From Phenylobacterium aquaticum (GTDB lineage Bacteria > Pseudomonadota > Alphaproteobacteria > Caulobacterales > Caulobacteraceae), in NCBI GenBank assembly GCA_947378305.1, contig CANCJJ010000002.1, forward strand, positions 178,451 through 242,450: a stretch of 64,000 nucleotides of DNA, in the 5' to 3' direction. Below are positions 18,624-30,971 of the stretch, in pieces (position 1 is the first letter of the stretch; each line of letters begins with the position of its first letter). The notes under the pieces are model-generated. The model was not told where the DNA came from, did no database searches, and saw only the letters and a program-made list of their open reading frames with translations. The position numbers were made by a program, and so were the translations under genes.

Positions 18624-19073
18624 ATGGATGATGCGCCCCTTTCGCGCCCGGAAATCACCCTGGCGGTGACCCGCGGGGCCGCCCGGGTCCTGGCCAGTTT
18701 GGGCTATGCCGCGATCCTGGAGGTTACCCTGCCGAATTCGAGACGGGCCGACCTGATGGCGATTTCCCGAAAGGGCGACATTCTGATTGCCGAGGTCAAG
18801 TCCTCCCTGGAGGACTATCGCGTAGACCGGAAATGGCAGGACTATATTCCCTATTGCGATCAATTCGTCTTCGCCGTCGGCCAGGATTTTCCCCAGCATG
18901 TCCTGCCGCCTGAACCGGGGCTCATGGTCTGTGATGGCTTTGGCGGGGCGATGATTCGCGAGGCCCCAAGGCAGGCCCTGGCTGGCGCGCGCAGAAAGGC
19001 CCTGACCATTGGCTTTGCCCGCCTTGCCGCCCTCAGAAGTGCTGGAATTGCCACGGCCCTGTTGGAGGCCTAA
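18624..19073 (+). CDS. mmcB: MmcB family DNA repair protein
   Basis: A 149-residue protein of the MmcB family, a putative PD-(D/E)XK endonuclease first tied to DNA damage tolerance in Caulobacter. The core RADLMAISRKGDILIAEVKSS gives the Asp and the ExK catalytic pair expected for the fold. The ATG at 18624 was chosen over an earlier in-frame codon inside the lipocalin gene. In Caulobacter the gene is SOS-linked, but I find no GTTC-N7-GTTC operator directly upstream, so transcription from the lipocalin side is likely here. Confidence 0.88.
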   Translation: MDDAPLSRPEITLAVTRGAARVLASLGYAAILEVTLPNSRRADLMAISRKGDILIAEVKSSLEDYRVDRKWQDYIPYCDQFVFAVGQDFPQHVLPPEPGLMVCDGFGGAMIREAPRQALAGARRKALTIGFARLAALRSAGIATALLEA

Positions 19074-19148
19074 GGCTTTCGTCGTGTTTCCAGCCCGGCT
19101 CTGAAGCGCCACCAGGCGCGCTGATGCCCCCGTGAAAGGTCGATCATA

Positions 19149-19736
19149 GTGTCCAAGATCAATATGATCCGGCTTGGTGCCGTCCTGCTCAGCCTCCTGC
19201 TCCTCGCCGCCGTGGCCCTGAAGTCCGGGCACCTCGGTGCGCCACCTCAGGTTGGCCCCGGGGGGGCTTTTTCCCTGGTCAATTCAGATGGGCAGCCGGT
19301 CAATGAATCGGTCCTGAAGGGCAAGTGGAGCGTGGTCTTTTTCGGCTTCACCTATTGCCCCGATGTCTGCCCGACTACCCTGGCGGATCTTGCCCAGGCC
19401 AAGGTGCGGCTTGGGCCAAAGGCAGACAAGCTGCAGGTTGTCTTCATCTCCGTGGACCCGGACCGTGACACGCCTGCCCAGCTAAAGGCCTATCTGTCCA
19501 ATGATGCCTTTCCCAAGGGCACCTTGGGTCTGACGGGCACGCCGGACCAGATCCGGTCGGTGACGTCGGCCTACAAGGTCTATTACGAAAAGAGCGGCAC
19601 GGGCGGGGACTATGTCGTGAACCATTCCTCCGCCAGTTACCTGATGGACCCCAAGGGCCGCTTTGTTCGGGTCCTGCCCTATGGCCTGGGACCCAGCGAA
19701 TTGGCGAACCAGATCTCCCTGGCCATGCCCGGCTAG
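19149..19736 (+). CDS. SCO1/SenC-family copper chaperone
   Basis: A 195-residue membrane-anchored thioredoxin-fold protein. An N-terminal hydrophobic segment (about 8-22) precedes the domain; the copper-binding Cys70 and Cys74 lie in FTYCPDVCPTT, and the third ligand His159 is in VVNHSS. Sco proteins deliver copper to, or reduce, the CuA site of cytochrome oxidase. No oxidase genes are nearby. The start is a GTG at 19149. Confidence 0.93.
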   Translation: MSKINMIRLGAVLLSLLLLAAVALKSGHLGAPPQVGPGGAFSLVNSDGQPVNESVLKGKWSVVFFGFTYCPDVCPTTLADLAQAKVRLGPKADKLQVVFISVDPDRDTPAQLKAYLSNDAFPKGTLGLTGTPDQIRSVTSAYKVYYEKSGTGGDYVVNHSSASYLMDPKGRFVRVLPYGLGPSELANQISLAMPG

Positions 19737-19812
19737 GCTGGAGGGCGTCAGAACACTGGACTTTCTGCCCGCGCATGGTGTTATGCTGCACTGCACCCGG
19801 GGGGTCGTTTAG

Positions 19813-21069
19813 ATGCTCTACAGTTTTTATGAAGCCAATTATCATGCCTCAACGCCCCTGCGGCTTTTGGCCCGGGCCACCCGCGATGTCTGGCAGTCGC
19901 CGCTGAACCCCATTCGGGAAACGCCTCTGGGTCGCCGAATCTACGCCTCGACTGATCTCTTTACCAACATTACCCGCCGCTATGGCCGCCCAGACTGGGG
20001 CCTCGACCATGTCGAAATTGATGGCCATTCGGTGCCAGTGACCCAGACGCCGGCCTGGGAAAGCCCCTGGGTTCGGCTGACACATTTTGCCCGGGACGGG
20101 GTCGCCCTTCGCAGCGCGGGAAAAACCGCGCCACAACCCACCCTGCTGATCGTGGCCCCCCTGTCGGGACATTATGCAACCCTGCTGCGCGACACGGTCA
20201 AGACCTTCCTTCAGGACCATGAGGTCTACATCACCGAATGGTCCAACGCCCGGGATGTGCCTGTATTGGAAGGCCGGTTCGACTTCCATGACTATCTGGA
20301 CCATGTCCGCGACATCTTGCGCGTCCTGGGACCGCGCGCCCATGTTCTCGCCGTCTGTCAGCCGGGTCCCGCCGTTCTGGCCGCAGCCGCCCTCATGGCT
20401 GAGGATGAGGAGGCGAGCCGGCCTGCTTCCATGACCTTTATGGGCTCGCCGATTGATGCGCGGTTTTCGCCGACCGTCACCAACAAATTGGCGGAAGAGC
20501 GTCCCTTCTCATGGTTCAAGTCGAACATGATCAGCACGGTTCCAGTCCCCTATCCGGGCATGGGCCGGCGGGTCTATCCGGGCTTTGTCCAGCTCTATGC
20601 CTTCATGTCGATGAATCTGGACCGACACCAGGATGCCCACCTGCAATATCTGGAAGACCTGATGAACGGCGACGGCGATTCCGCCGACAAGCATCTCGAA
20701 TTCTACGACGAGTATCTGTCTGTGCTGGACCTGTCCGAAGAGTTCTATCTCCAGACGGTGGACTATGTTTTCCAGCAGTACCTGCTGCCCAAGGGTGAGC
20801 TTGTTCATCGGGGCCGCACGGTGCGTCCGGACCTGGTAACGGACATTGCCCTTCTGACGGTCGAGGGCGAAAACGATGATATTTCAGGCATTGGCCAGAC
20901 CCAGGCCGCCCATACCCTGTGCTCCGCCCTGCCCGAAGACTTGAAGCAGGACTATGTCCAGCCGGATGTCGGCCATTACGGCGTCTTTAACGGGCGACGG
21001 TTCCGGGAGGAGATCTATCCCCGGGTGCGGGACTTCATCGCCAAGAGTCAGGCCCGGCTGACGGCCTGA
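19813..21069 (+). CDS. phaZ: Intracellular polyhydroxyalkanoate depolymerase
   Basis: A 418-residue cytoplasmic PHA/PHB depolymerase of the alpha/beta-hydrolase fold. The nucleophile elbow reads AVCQPG, with Cys182 in place of Ser, as known for the intracellular PhaZ class from Rhodospirillales, Ralstonia and relatives. Other family blocks include YITEWSNARDVP and a C-terminal catalytic His in PDVGHYGVFNGRRFRE. There is no signal peptide. It mobilises storage polyester to hydroxybutyrate. No PHA synthase or phasin is in the window. Confidence 0.95.
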   Translation: MLYSFYEANYHASTPLRLLARATRDVWQSPLNPIRETPLGRRIYASTDLFTNITRRYGRPDWGLDHVEIDGHSVPVTQTPAWESPWVRLTHFARDGVALRSAGKTAPQPTLLIVAPLSGHYATLLRDTVKTFLQDHEVYITEWSNARDVPVLEGRFDFHDYLDHVRDILRVLGPRAHVLAVCQPGPAVLAAAALMAEDEEASRPASMTFMGSPIDARFSPTVTNKLAEERPFSWFKSNMISTVPVPYPGMGRRVYPGFVQLYAFMSMNLDRHQDAHLQYLEDLMNGDGDSADKHLEFYDEYLSVLDLSEEFYLQTVDYVFQQYLLPKGELVHRGRTVRPDLVTDIALLTVEGENDDISGIGQTQAAHTLCSALPEDLKQDYVQPDVGHYGVFNGRRFREEIYPRVRDFIAKSQARLTA

Positions 21070-21123
21070 TCGCGTCGATGTTTTTCCGATTGGCCTGCTC
21101 CCAAACGTCCCTAAACTAGGTCC

Positions 21124-21882
21124 ATGTCCCTCTTTGGCCGGAAATATGCAGACGGCGACCGGCTCGATATTGCCGGGGCGGTGGTGCAGCTGAAGGTGAA
21201 TGGGCGGACGCGTCGCATATCCCTGCGGCTGGATCGAAGGCAAAGGCAGATCATTGCCTCGGCTCCGTCGGTGGCCCTGTTATCGGAAGCCGCCACCTTT
21301 GCCCGGACGCGGGCTCAGTGGATCAAGGACTGCCTTGCGGCCCTTCCCGAACCGGTGGGATTTGCGCCGGGCATGACGGTTCATCTGTTCGGCCAACCCT
21401 GCCAGCTGGAGCTGGCCCCTCATACCCACAGACTTCTCTCTGCCCAGTCGGGTGAGGGGTTGCGGATTGCGGGCCGGGGGGAGGGTGTAGCCTATGCGCG
21501 GGCGACGCTCAGGACCATCCAGCGTGAGGCCCTGCGGGTGCTCACCGCCCAGACCGAGCAGCATTGTCAGACCTTGGGCGTGAGACTGCCCAGCATTGCC
21601 ATCATGGATGCCCGGTCGCGGTGGGGCTCCTGTCGGGCGGCCCTGCCAGGAAAGCCTGCGGCCATCCGCTATTCCTGGCGTCTGGCCCTGGCCCCTCTTG
21701 AAATCGCCGATTATGTCGCCGCCCACGAGTGTGCCCACCTGCTGGAACTAAACCACGGCCCCCAATTCTGGGCGCATGTAGAAAGCCTGGTCGGGGATCC
21801 GCGTCCCTATCGGGCCTGGCTCAGGGCCGAGGGGGGACGTCTTCATGCGATTGGTCTGCCGGGGCCCGTTCAAGCGGTTTGA
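21124..21882 (+). CDS. YgjP-like M48-related zinc metallopeptidase
   Basis: A 252-residue protein of the YgjP/WLM-like (DUF45) group. The zinc site is His201-Glu202 and His205 in AAHECAHLLELNH, with a probable third ligand His211, and a conserved RSRWGSC block precedes it. These proteins often sit beside type I restriction genes, but not here. It has no signal peptide or membrane segment and its substrate is unknown. Confidence 0.9.
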   Translation: MSLFGRKYADGDRLDIAGAVVQLKVNGRTRRISLRLDRRQRQIIASAPSVALLSEAATFARTRAQWIKDCLAALPEPVGFAPGMTVHLFGQPCQLELAPHTHRLLSAQSGEGLRIAGRGEGVAYARATLRTIQREALRVLTAQTEQHCQTLGVRLPSIAIMDARSRWGSCRAALPGKPAAIRYSWRLALAPLEIADYVAAHECAHLLELNHGPQFWAHVESLVGDPRPYRAWLRAEGGRLHAIGLPGPVQAV

Positions 21883-21926
21883 CTCCGAGACCCCGTTTGA
21901 CGCTCGCGCGTGCGAGGGTCCCGGGG

Positions 21927-23888
21927 TCAGAAGGGCACACCTTCCCCTGCAGGCTTTGCCGCCGCTGGTTTGGCAGGGGCAGGCTCAGGCGAAACGACCT
22001 CGGCGGGCGCATTCAGCAGGTCATTTATCGGGTCTGCCGCTGGGGCTTCAACCGGGGCCGCCATGCCGCCTGGAATGGCCTGGACGCCCAGTCGGGGCAG
22101 GGCCTGACCCATGAAGGCCTGCCAGATCCCCGCCGGGGCCCCTCCGCCCGTGACCTTGGCCATGGAGGTATTGTCATCACGCCCCACCCAGACCGCTGTG
22201 ACAAAGCCGCCTGTATATCCAACAAACCAGGCATCGCGATAATCACTGGTCGTGCCTGTCTTTCCGGCAATGTCATAGCCGGGGACCTTTGCCCGTGTAC
22301 CCGTTCCCGAGGTGATGACGCTTCGTAGCATCTGGTTCATCTGGGGCAGGGCAGGGGCATTAATCACAGCCACCCGGCCAGGCTTGTCCTTGGCATGGTC
22401 ATAGAGCACCCGTCCGGCTGAGGTGCGAATGCGCTCAATCCCGTAGGCGTGGGCCTGGAATCCGCCATTGGAAAACGGTGCATAGGCCTGGGCCATTTCC
22501 ATGGGGCTGACCTCGACGGCCCCAAGGGCCATGGACGGATCGAGCTGGATCTTCGAGGTCAGGCCCAGGCGGCGCGCGGTTGCCGCCACATTTGCCGTGC
22601 CCACCTCATTGGCCAGCCGGGCAGCAACCGTATTGATCGACTGGGCCAGGGCGCTTTCCAGGGTCATGGGGCCCAGAAACTTCCCGGTATAGTTTTTCGG
22701 TTCCCAGTTTCCGATACGGATGGCCTCATCGACCACCGGCGTCTCCGGGGTTCGTCCCTGCTCCAGGGCGGTAAGATAGACAAAGGGCTTGAAGGCCGAG
22801 CCTGCCTGGCGCCGTGCCATGGTCGCCCGGTCGAACTGGCTGTCGACATAGTGAGCGCCGCCCACATAGGCGCGAATCCGCCCCTCACCGTCGAGGGCAA
22901 CCAGGGCGCCCTGCTGGACCCCCTGGCTTGTGGCCGCTTCAACGCCCTTGGCTATGGCTTGTTCTGCGGCGGCCTGGATGGGCAGGTCGAGGGTCGTCTC
23001 GATCACGAGGTCTTCGGTGGGCTCCCCCACCATGGCGCGCACTTTTTCGTCGAGCCAGTCGGTAAAATATTGGGCGCGTTGATCGACCAGGACCGGGTTG
23101 ACGCGTACGGGCTTGCTTATGGCCTCAGCGCGCTGGTCTGCGGTGATGGCCCCTGTGCGGACCATCTCGTTCAAGACGACGGTGGCCCGCGTTGCCGCCC
23201 GGTCTGCCGAGGATACCGGGCTATAGCGGGACGGCCCCTTCATGGTTCCGGCCAGGAGAGCGCTTTCGCCAATGGTGAGCTGGGCGGCGGGCTTGCCGAA
23301 ATAGCGTTGGGAAGCGGCTTCGATCCCGTAGGCCCCGGCTCCGAAGTAAACCCGGTTCAGATAGAGGGCGAGAATTTCCTTCTTGGTGAACTTGGTTTCC
23401 AGCCAGACCGCCAGGATCAGCTCCTGGGCCTTGCGCCGATAATTCTGGTCCGTGCTGAGAAAGAGATTACGGGCCAGCTGCTGGGTAATGGTCGAGCCCC
23501 CACGCAGGGGCCCCCCATGGTGGGTGATGTTATAGATCTGGCTCCGCGCAATACCCCAGGGGTTAAAGCCAAAGTGCCAGTAGAACCAACGGTCCTCGAT
23601 GGCGACAAAGGCGGCCGGGACATATTTCGGAAGTGAGTCCAGATCGACGGGGGGCGCTGCCTGACTGCCGCGAACGGAGATCAATCCACCGGATCGGTCG
23701 AGATAGGAAATGGAAGGCTGGCGCTGGGTGCCATAGAGCGTCGAGGTGTCTGGCAGGTCGGAGGCAAAGACCGCAACGACAACGGCAATTACGATAATGC
23801 CCCAAATCCCCAGAACAGCCCCCCAATAGATTAGGGTCTGAAGAGGCGAGCGCGTCTTGCGGGGGCGGCGTGGCTGCGCCGTGGCCAT
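21927..23888 (-). CDS. Class A penicillin-binding protein (PBP1A family)
   Basis: A bifunctional peptidoglycan synthase of 653 residues. A single membrane segment lies at about 19-42. The glycosyltransferase domain has Glu98 in AIEDRWFYWH and the block RGGSTITQQLARNLF. The transpeptidase domain has Ser364 in GSAFK and the KTG motif in AGKTGTTSDYRDAW. A Pro/Ala-rich tail follows. It polymerises and cross-links cell-wall glycan in the periplasm. The 5' region contains a near-perfect inverted repeat at 23957-23995. Confidence 0.95.
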   Translation of the reverse strand: MATAQPRRPRKTRSPLQTLIYWGAVLGIWGIIVIAVVVAVFASDLPDTSTLYGTQRQPSISYLDRSGGLISVRGSQAAPPVDLDSLPKYVPAAFVAIEDRWFYWHFGFNPWGIARSQIYNITHHGGPLRGGSTITQQLARNLFLSTDQNYRRKAQELILAVWLETKFTKKEILALYLNRVYFGAGAYGIEAASQRYFGKPAAQLTIGESALLAGTMKGPSRYSPVSSADRAATRATVVLNEMVRTGAITADQRAEAISKPVRVNPVLVDQRAQYFTDWLDEKVRAMVGEPTEDLVIETTLDLPIQAAAEQAIAKGVEAATSQGVQQGALVALDGEGRIRAYVGGAHYVDSQFDRATMARRQAGSAFKPFVYLTALEQGRTPETPVVDEAIRIGNWEPKNYTGKFLGPMTLESALAQSINTVAARLANEVGTANVAATARRLGLTSKIQLDPSMALGAVEVSPMEMAQAYAPFSNGGFQAHAYGIERIRTSAGRVLYDHAKDKPGRVAVINAPALPQMNQMLRSVITSGTGTRAKVPGYDIAGKTGTTSDYRDAWFVGYTGGFVTAVWVGRDDNTSMAKVTGGGAPAGIWQAFMGQALPRLGVQAIPGGMAAPVEAPAADPINDLLNAPAEVVSPEPAPAKPAAAKPAGEGVPF

Positions 23889-24073
23889 GTCGTATATCCT
23901 GGTCTGGTCTCGACCGCCGATCTCGCGCGCGTCGCGTTCGGACAGTCTTGTCTGATTTGTCTCCTGATACCCCAGCCCGGACGATCAGGCGACAAGATTG
24001 CGTGAGGGTCCCGTCGATAACCGCCTGTCCAGACCTTTCCTTTGGCGCGCGGGCGCGGCATTAGGCTGCGGCT

Positions 24074-24391
24074 ATGAGTGACCTTTCGACTTCAATCCGC
24101 TGGTCGGTGAATTACCCCGAATCTCCCGCCGGGGTGGCGGCCCTGTTGCAGGGCTATCTGGGCGAGGCCCTGGGTCCGACCTGCGCGCCTGTTTCCCTAG
24201 CGCTGGACTTCGGAAGCCCCCTCAAGGCGGGTGAGCCAAGTGTGGTTGAGTACAGTCTTGATCGCCAGACCCGAACCCTCGTCTTTGCCCAAGTCCGGTT
24301 CATCGACCTTTCGGGGACGTTGTTGGCGACGGCTTCGGGGGTTTTCCGGCGGATCAGTCTCACCGAGGGCGCTTCTGTCGAGGCCCGGTAG
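24074..24391 (+). CDS. Short hot-dog fold protein, PaaI thioesterase-like
   Basis: A 105-residue protein whose second half (RTLVFAQVRFIDLSGTLLATASGVFR) closely resembles the C-terminal strands of PaaI/YdiI-type acyl-CoA thioesterases, and whose middle (GVAALLQGYLGEALG) fits their central helix. The N-terminal part that normally carries the HGG and catalytic acidic residue is missing or very divergent, so activity is doubtful. It diverges from the PBP gene and precedes the ATP synthase operon. The fold assignment is by eye. Confidence 0.6.
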   Translation: MSDLSTSIRWSVNYPESPAGVAALLQGYLGEALGPTCAPVSLALDFGSPLKAGEPSVVEYSLDRQTRTLVFAQVRFIDLSGTLLATASGVFRRISLTEGASVEAR

Positions 24392-24533
24392 GTGAATCCG
24401 GCCCCTCCCTTGGTTGCGGCTCCGAATATCGCGTGCTATCAGGCGCGCGGCTTTGAACGGGCAGGTCTTTCGAGTCTTGCCAGTTGTTGTGCTTTTTTAA
24501 GTGCATTCAAACCGTTAGGTTGTTAGGCAACAT

Positions 24534-25127
24534 TTGTCTGAGAACTCAAATACGCACCGGGCGGGCAAATCAGTGACGGACGATTCCAGGACTTCGAAAG
24601 TGGGTGGCCGATACGCCAAAGCCCTTTTCGACCTTGCTACAGATGAAAAGAACGTCGCTGCGGTTGAAGCGGACCTGCGCGCCCTGAAGAAGATGCGCGG
24701 CGAGTCCAAGGATTTCCGGACCCTGCTCGCGTCGCCGGCCTTCAGTGCGGCTGACAAGGGCCGTGGGCTTCAGGCCCTGGCGGCCAAGGCGGGCTTCAGT
24801 GCCACGACCCGCAAATTCCTCGGATTGCTGGCGGCAAATGGTCGCTCGGACATCCTGCCCGAGGTTATTGCCGACTTTGAACTTATGTCCGCGCGCGCGC
24901 GCGGTTCGGTCTCCGCCCAGGTGACCTCGGCGATTGCCTTGACGGCAGCCCAGGTCAAGGCGATTACCTCCGCCCTGGCCGCGGCCCTGGGGCAGGCCCC
25001 TGAAATTGAAACCCTGATCGATCCGTCCATTCTTGGCGGTCTGAAGATCAAGGTGGGTTCTCGACTATTCGATGCTTCAGTTCGATCGAAGCTCGATTCC
25101 CTTAAGTTCGCCCTCAAGAGAGCGTAA
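24534..25127 (+). CDS. atpH: F1 ATP synthase delta subunit
   Basis: The stalk subunit that joins F1 to the b subunits of Fo, about 184-197 residues. The family N-terminus GGRYAKALFDLA and the C-terminal LGGLKIKVGSRLFDASVRSKL are clear. The start is uncertain: TTG 24534 gives a longer leader, while GTG 24573 gives the N-terminus MTDDSRTSKVGGRYAKAL that I consider more typical. A run of alternating CG near 24891-24902 lies inside the gene. It is the first gene of atpHAGDC; Fo genes are elsewhere, as normal in Alphaproteobacteria. Confidence 0.93.
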   Translation: MSENSNTHRAGKSVTDDSRTSKVGGRYAKALFDLATDEKNVAAVEADLRALKKMRGESKDFRTLLASPAFSAADKGRGLQALAAKAGFSATTRKFLGLLAANGRSDILPEVIADFELMSARARGSVSAQVTSAIALTAAQVKAITSALAAALGQAPEIETLIDPSILGGLKIKVGSRLFDASVRSKLDSLKFALKRA

Positions 25128-26666
<1,539 letters not shown>

Positions 26667-26689
26667 AGCTCAGGCGAGGGTTCTCCCAG

Positions 26690-27559
26690 ATGGCCAGCCT
26701 CAAAGAGATGCGCAATCGGATCGGAAGCGTGAAAGCCACGCAGAAGATCACGAAGGCGATGCAAATGGTCGCGGCGGCTAAGCTCCGGCGCGCTCAGGAC
26801 AATGCCCAGAATGCCCGGCCCTATGCCGAGCGCATGGCCGCGGTCATTGCAAACCTGGCCGCAGGGGTCTCCGGTGACGGGGCGCCCAAGCTGCTGGTCG
26901 GTACAGGCCAGGATGTCCGTCATCTGGTGATTGTAGCCACCTCGGACCGGGGTCTGGCCGGGGGCTTCAACTCCTCCATCGTCCGCATGGCCCGGGACCG
27001 GATCGCCAAGCTGATTGCTTCCGGCAAGGACGTGAAGATCATTACCCTAGGCAAGAAGGCCAAGGACCAGCTTCGCCGCCTCTACAGTGACCGGATCATC
27101 GAGAGCTATGATGTCGGCTCGGCCCCTTCCCTGGCAGTGGCCCAGACCATTGGCGGGCGAATTGCCGAGCTTTTTGAAGCGGGCGAAATCGATATGGTTT
27201 CCCTGGCCTTCAGCAAGTTCAAGTCGGTCGTCATCCAGACCCCGACCTTTGCCCAGCTCGTCCCGGCCCAGGTCGAAGGCGGTGCCCCCATCGATCTCAA
27301 GGGGGCAAGCTATGAATACGAGCCCGAGGCCGAGGAAATTCTTGAGACCCTGCTCCCGAGGAACCTGTCCGTTCAGGTCCTGACGGCCATGCTGGAAAAT
27401 CAGGCGGGCTTCTTTGCCTCCCAGATGGCCGCCATGGACAATGCCACCCGAAATGCCGGCGACATGATCGCTGCAATGACCCTGCAATATAACCGCTCAC
27501 GCCAGGCGCAAATCACCAAGGAGCTGATCGAGATCATCTCCGGCGCCGAAGCGCTCTAA
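26690..27559 (+). CDS. atpG: F1 ATP synthase gamma subunit
   Basis: The central rotor shaft of F1, 289 residues. The N-terminal coiled-coil helix [24 protein letters not shown] and the C-terminal helix block [31 protein letters not shown] are diagnostic. It is located between atpA and atpD with short spacers, in the usual order. Confidence 0.97.
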   Translation: MASLKEMRNRIGSVKATQKITKAMQMVAAAKLRRAQDNAQNARPYAERMAAVIANLAAGVSGDGAPKLLVGTGQDVRHLVIVATSDRGLAGGFNSSIVRMARDRIAKLIASGKDVKIITLGKKAKDQLRRLYSDRIIESYDVGSAPSLAVAQTIGGRIAELFEAGEIDMVSLAFSKFKSVVIQTPTFAQLVPAQVEGGAPIDLKGASYEYEPEAEEILETLLPRNLSVQVLTAMLENQAGFFASQMAAMDNATRNAGDMIAAMTLQYNRSRQAQITKELIEIISGAEAL

Positions 27560-29149
<1,590 letters not shown>

Positions 29150-29154
29150 GACTG

Positions 29155-29415
29155 ATGGCCGGTAAGCTTCATTTTTCCCTGGTATCCCCCGAGCGCGAGC
29201 TCTTTTCGGGCGAGGTCGACCAGGTCGATGCGCCTGGGTCGGAGGGGGATTTCGGTGTGCTGCCCGGCCATGCGCCCTTCATGACCGCCCTGCGCGAAGG
29301 TGAGGTTCGCCTCTTTGTCGGCGGCAAGGTCACGACCTATGATGTTCGGGGCGGTTTTGCCGACGTAACACCTGCGGGCCTGACGATTTTGGCCGAGTCC
29401 GCGGTCGAAGTGTAA
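29155..29415 (+). CDS. atpC: F1 ATP synthase epsilon subunit, short form
   Basis: The epsilon subunit, only 86 residues. The beta-sandwich domain is complete (KLHFSLVSPERELFSGEVDQV, then GDFGVLPGHAPFMTAL) but the C-terminal two-helix domain, which inhibits ATP hydrolysis in longer homologues of about 130-140 residues, is absent. The stop is clean and followed by an ordinary gap, so this is a short form rather than a frameshift. It ends the atpHAGDC operon. Confidence 0.95.
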   Translation: MAGKLHFSLVSPERELFSGEVDQVDAPGSEGDFGVLPGHAPFMTALREGEVRLFVGGKVTTYDVRGGFADVTPAGLTILAESAVEV

Positions 29416-29506
29416 TCAATTGTCACCTAGTGGCCATGAAGTCTCATTAAAGGCTTGAACTATGCGGGTCGATTGAGTGTGATCCGTTCGAATTGGGGAA
29501 CCTGTC

Positions 29507-30160
29507 ATGCGCATCGCTCTTTCTGTCATTGCCTCCGTAGCTGTCTCGTCCGTGGCCCTGGCCCAGACGACCGCCCCTGAGACCCCTCCGGCGGCCCCCG
29601 TGGCCCCGGCAGCGGTTTCGGCACCTCCTGTCGCCGAAGCCCCCCCTGCGGCTGAACCTGCCAAGCCTGAGCCCACCCTTCCTACCTCCGGTGACGGCGC
29701 AGAAGTTGTCCAGATTGTCCAAGGGGTCTGCATGCCCCTGGTCAAGGGCGGTGACTGGGCCCAGCTGGCCCAGGCCGCAGGCATGAAGAAGGCCAAGAAG
29801 CAGGGTATTCAGGTCTATGTGAAGCAACTGGGCGCGGAAAAGACCTATTCCATCACCCTGGAGCCGCAGGGCTCTAATCGGGAAATCTGCACCCTCACCC
29901 TGAATTACGCCCTAGATGGCGAGAAGCCGATCATTTCGGCGCTGAATATCTGGTCATATCTCCACGATCCCTACATGGCCGCCCAGCGCAATGATTACGC
30001 GCCGGCGACGGACTACAAGCGGATCACCAATTCGTGGGAATATTTCACCGACCATGAGTCCCAGGGCCTCGTCTTCCTCCAGCTGAAGAAGCCGGATGGG
30101 ACTTCCGTCAACGCCAAGTTCGACCTGGCGACGGTCCTCTATAGCGAGCGCAAGTTCTAG
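29507..30160 (+). CDS. Secreted protein of unknown function
   Basis: A 217-residue protein that I cannot name. A Sec signal peptide ends near Ala19 (VALA before QTT). An Ala/Pro/Glu-rich linker runs to about residue 62, followed by a folded domain of about 150 residues with two cysteines (in QGVCMPLV and REICTLTL) that could form a disulfide in the periplasm. It is downstream of atpC but separated by about 90 bases and probably transcribed alone. Confidence 0.75.
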   Translation: MRIALSVIASVAVSSVALAQTTAPETPPAAPVAPAAVSAPPVAEAPPAAEPAKPEPTLPTSGDGAEVVQIVQGVCMPLVKGGDWAQLAQAAGMKKAKKQGIQVYVKQLGAEKTYSITLEPQGSNREICTLTLNYALDGEKPIISALNIWSYLHDPYMAAQRNDYAPATDYKRITNSWEYFTDHESQGLVFLQLKKPDGTSVNAKFDLATVLYSERKF

Positions 30161-30170
30161 TCAGGCCGGG

Positions 30171-30962
30171 TTAGGCCCCAAGGCCGTGGGGAAGCTGGTC
30201 TAGCCAGTCGAGAATGGTCTGGGTCACCTGGCCATGTTCGGGCTCACCCGGGAGCCAGTGGCTCATGCCGCGCAATTCCTGATAGTCCGCCCCGATTCGC
30301 TGGGCGATCATTCGCGCGGTCGCGGGCGGGTGGACAACATCGCGCGAGCCAACGAGGACCAGGGCTGGAAGGTTCAAGGGTCCAGGGCCCAGGCTCGTGG
30401 TCATGAAGGGATCCTGCCACCAGTGCAGGGCTTCCCAGAGGGCGCGGCCACTTTCTGGGCGCAACTGGCGAAGCGCCTCATCCTGCATCGACTTCGGCAT
30501 GCGATTGAGACTGAAATTCCGCATCAGGCCGAGGTCGGGCCGGACGGACTGCCACCAGAGCGGCCCCAGCAGGTTCAGGCCCATGGCCGTCATGGCTTCC
30601 TCCATCGAGGTGCTCCCGGTGCCCCAGGGCGGTGAGGGGGCCATCAGGACCAGGGCGGTGGGCGGGCTCTGCCGCGCCACCATCTGACACACCAGACCGC
30701 CCAGAGAATGGCCGACGAGAATCGGGGCCTTGCCACCCGTCTCAGCCAGGCTGTCTGACAGGCGGGCGATATGGCGAACATAGTCCCGCATGGACTGGCC
30801 CGTCACAGATTGGGCGTCATCGGCAGCACCATGTCCGGGCAGGTCGGGGGCGTGGACCTCATGGCCTGCCAGCCGGAGAGGATCGACCATGTGCTCGAAG
30901 GTCCAGCTGCCGCAGAAGGCACCATGAACGAGGATGACGGGGGGCTTGGAGGCTATGGCCAT
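30171..30962 (-). CDS. Alpha/beta hydrolase
   Basis: A 263-residue alpha/beta-hydrolase with oxyanion-hole motif VHGAFCGSW, nucleophile Ser86 in VGHSLGG and a C-terminal catalytic His in RGMSHWLPGEPEH. There is no signal peptide. It resembles esterase or haloperoxidase-like members; no substrate can be inferred. It converges with the secreted unknown gene and sits downstream of rppH. Confidence 0.9.
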   Translation of the reverse strand: MAIASKPPVILVHGAFCGSWTFEHMVDPLRLAGHEVHAPDLPGHGAADDAQSVTGQSMRDYVRHIARLSDSLAETGGKAPILVGHSLGGLVCQMVARQSPPTALVLMAPSPPWGTGSTSMEEAMTAMGLNLLGPLWWQSVRPDLGLMRNFSLNRMPKSMQDEALRQLRPESGRALWEALHWWQDPFMTTSLGPGPLNLPALVLVGSRDVVHPPATARMIAQRIGADYQELRGMSHWLPGEPEHGQVTQTILDWLDQLPHGLGA

Positions 30963-30971
30963 GAGGTCGGA

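Noticed and set aside
21124..21882. YgjP-like protease as part of a restriction-modification or defence island
   Set aside because: No restriction, methyltransferase or other defence genes are nearby; the neighbours are phaZ and a PBP.
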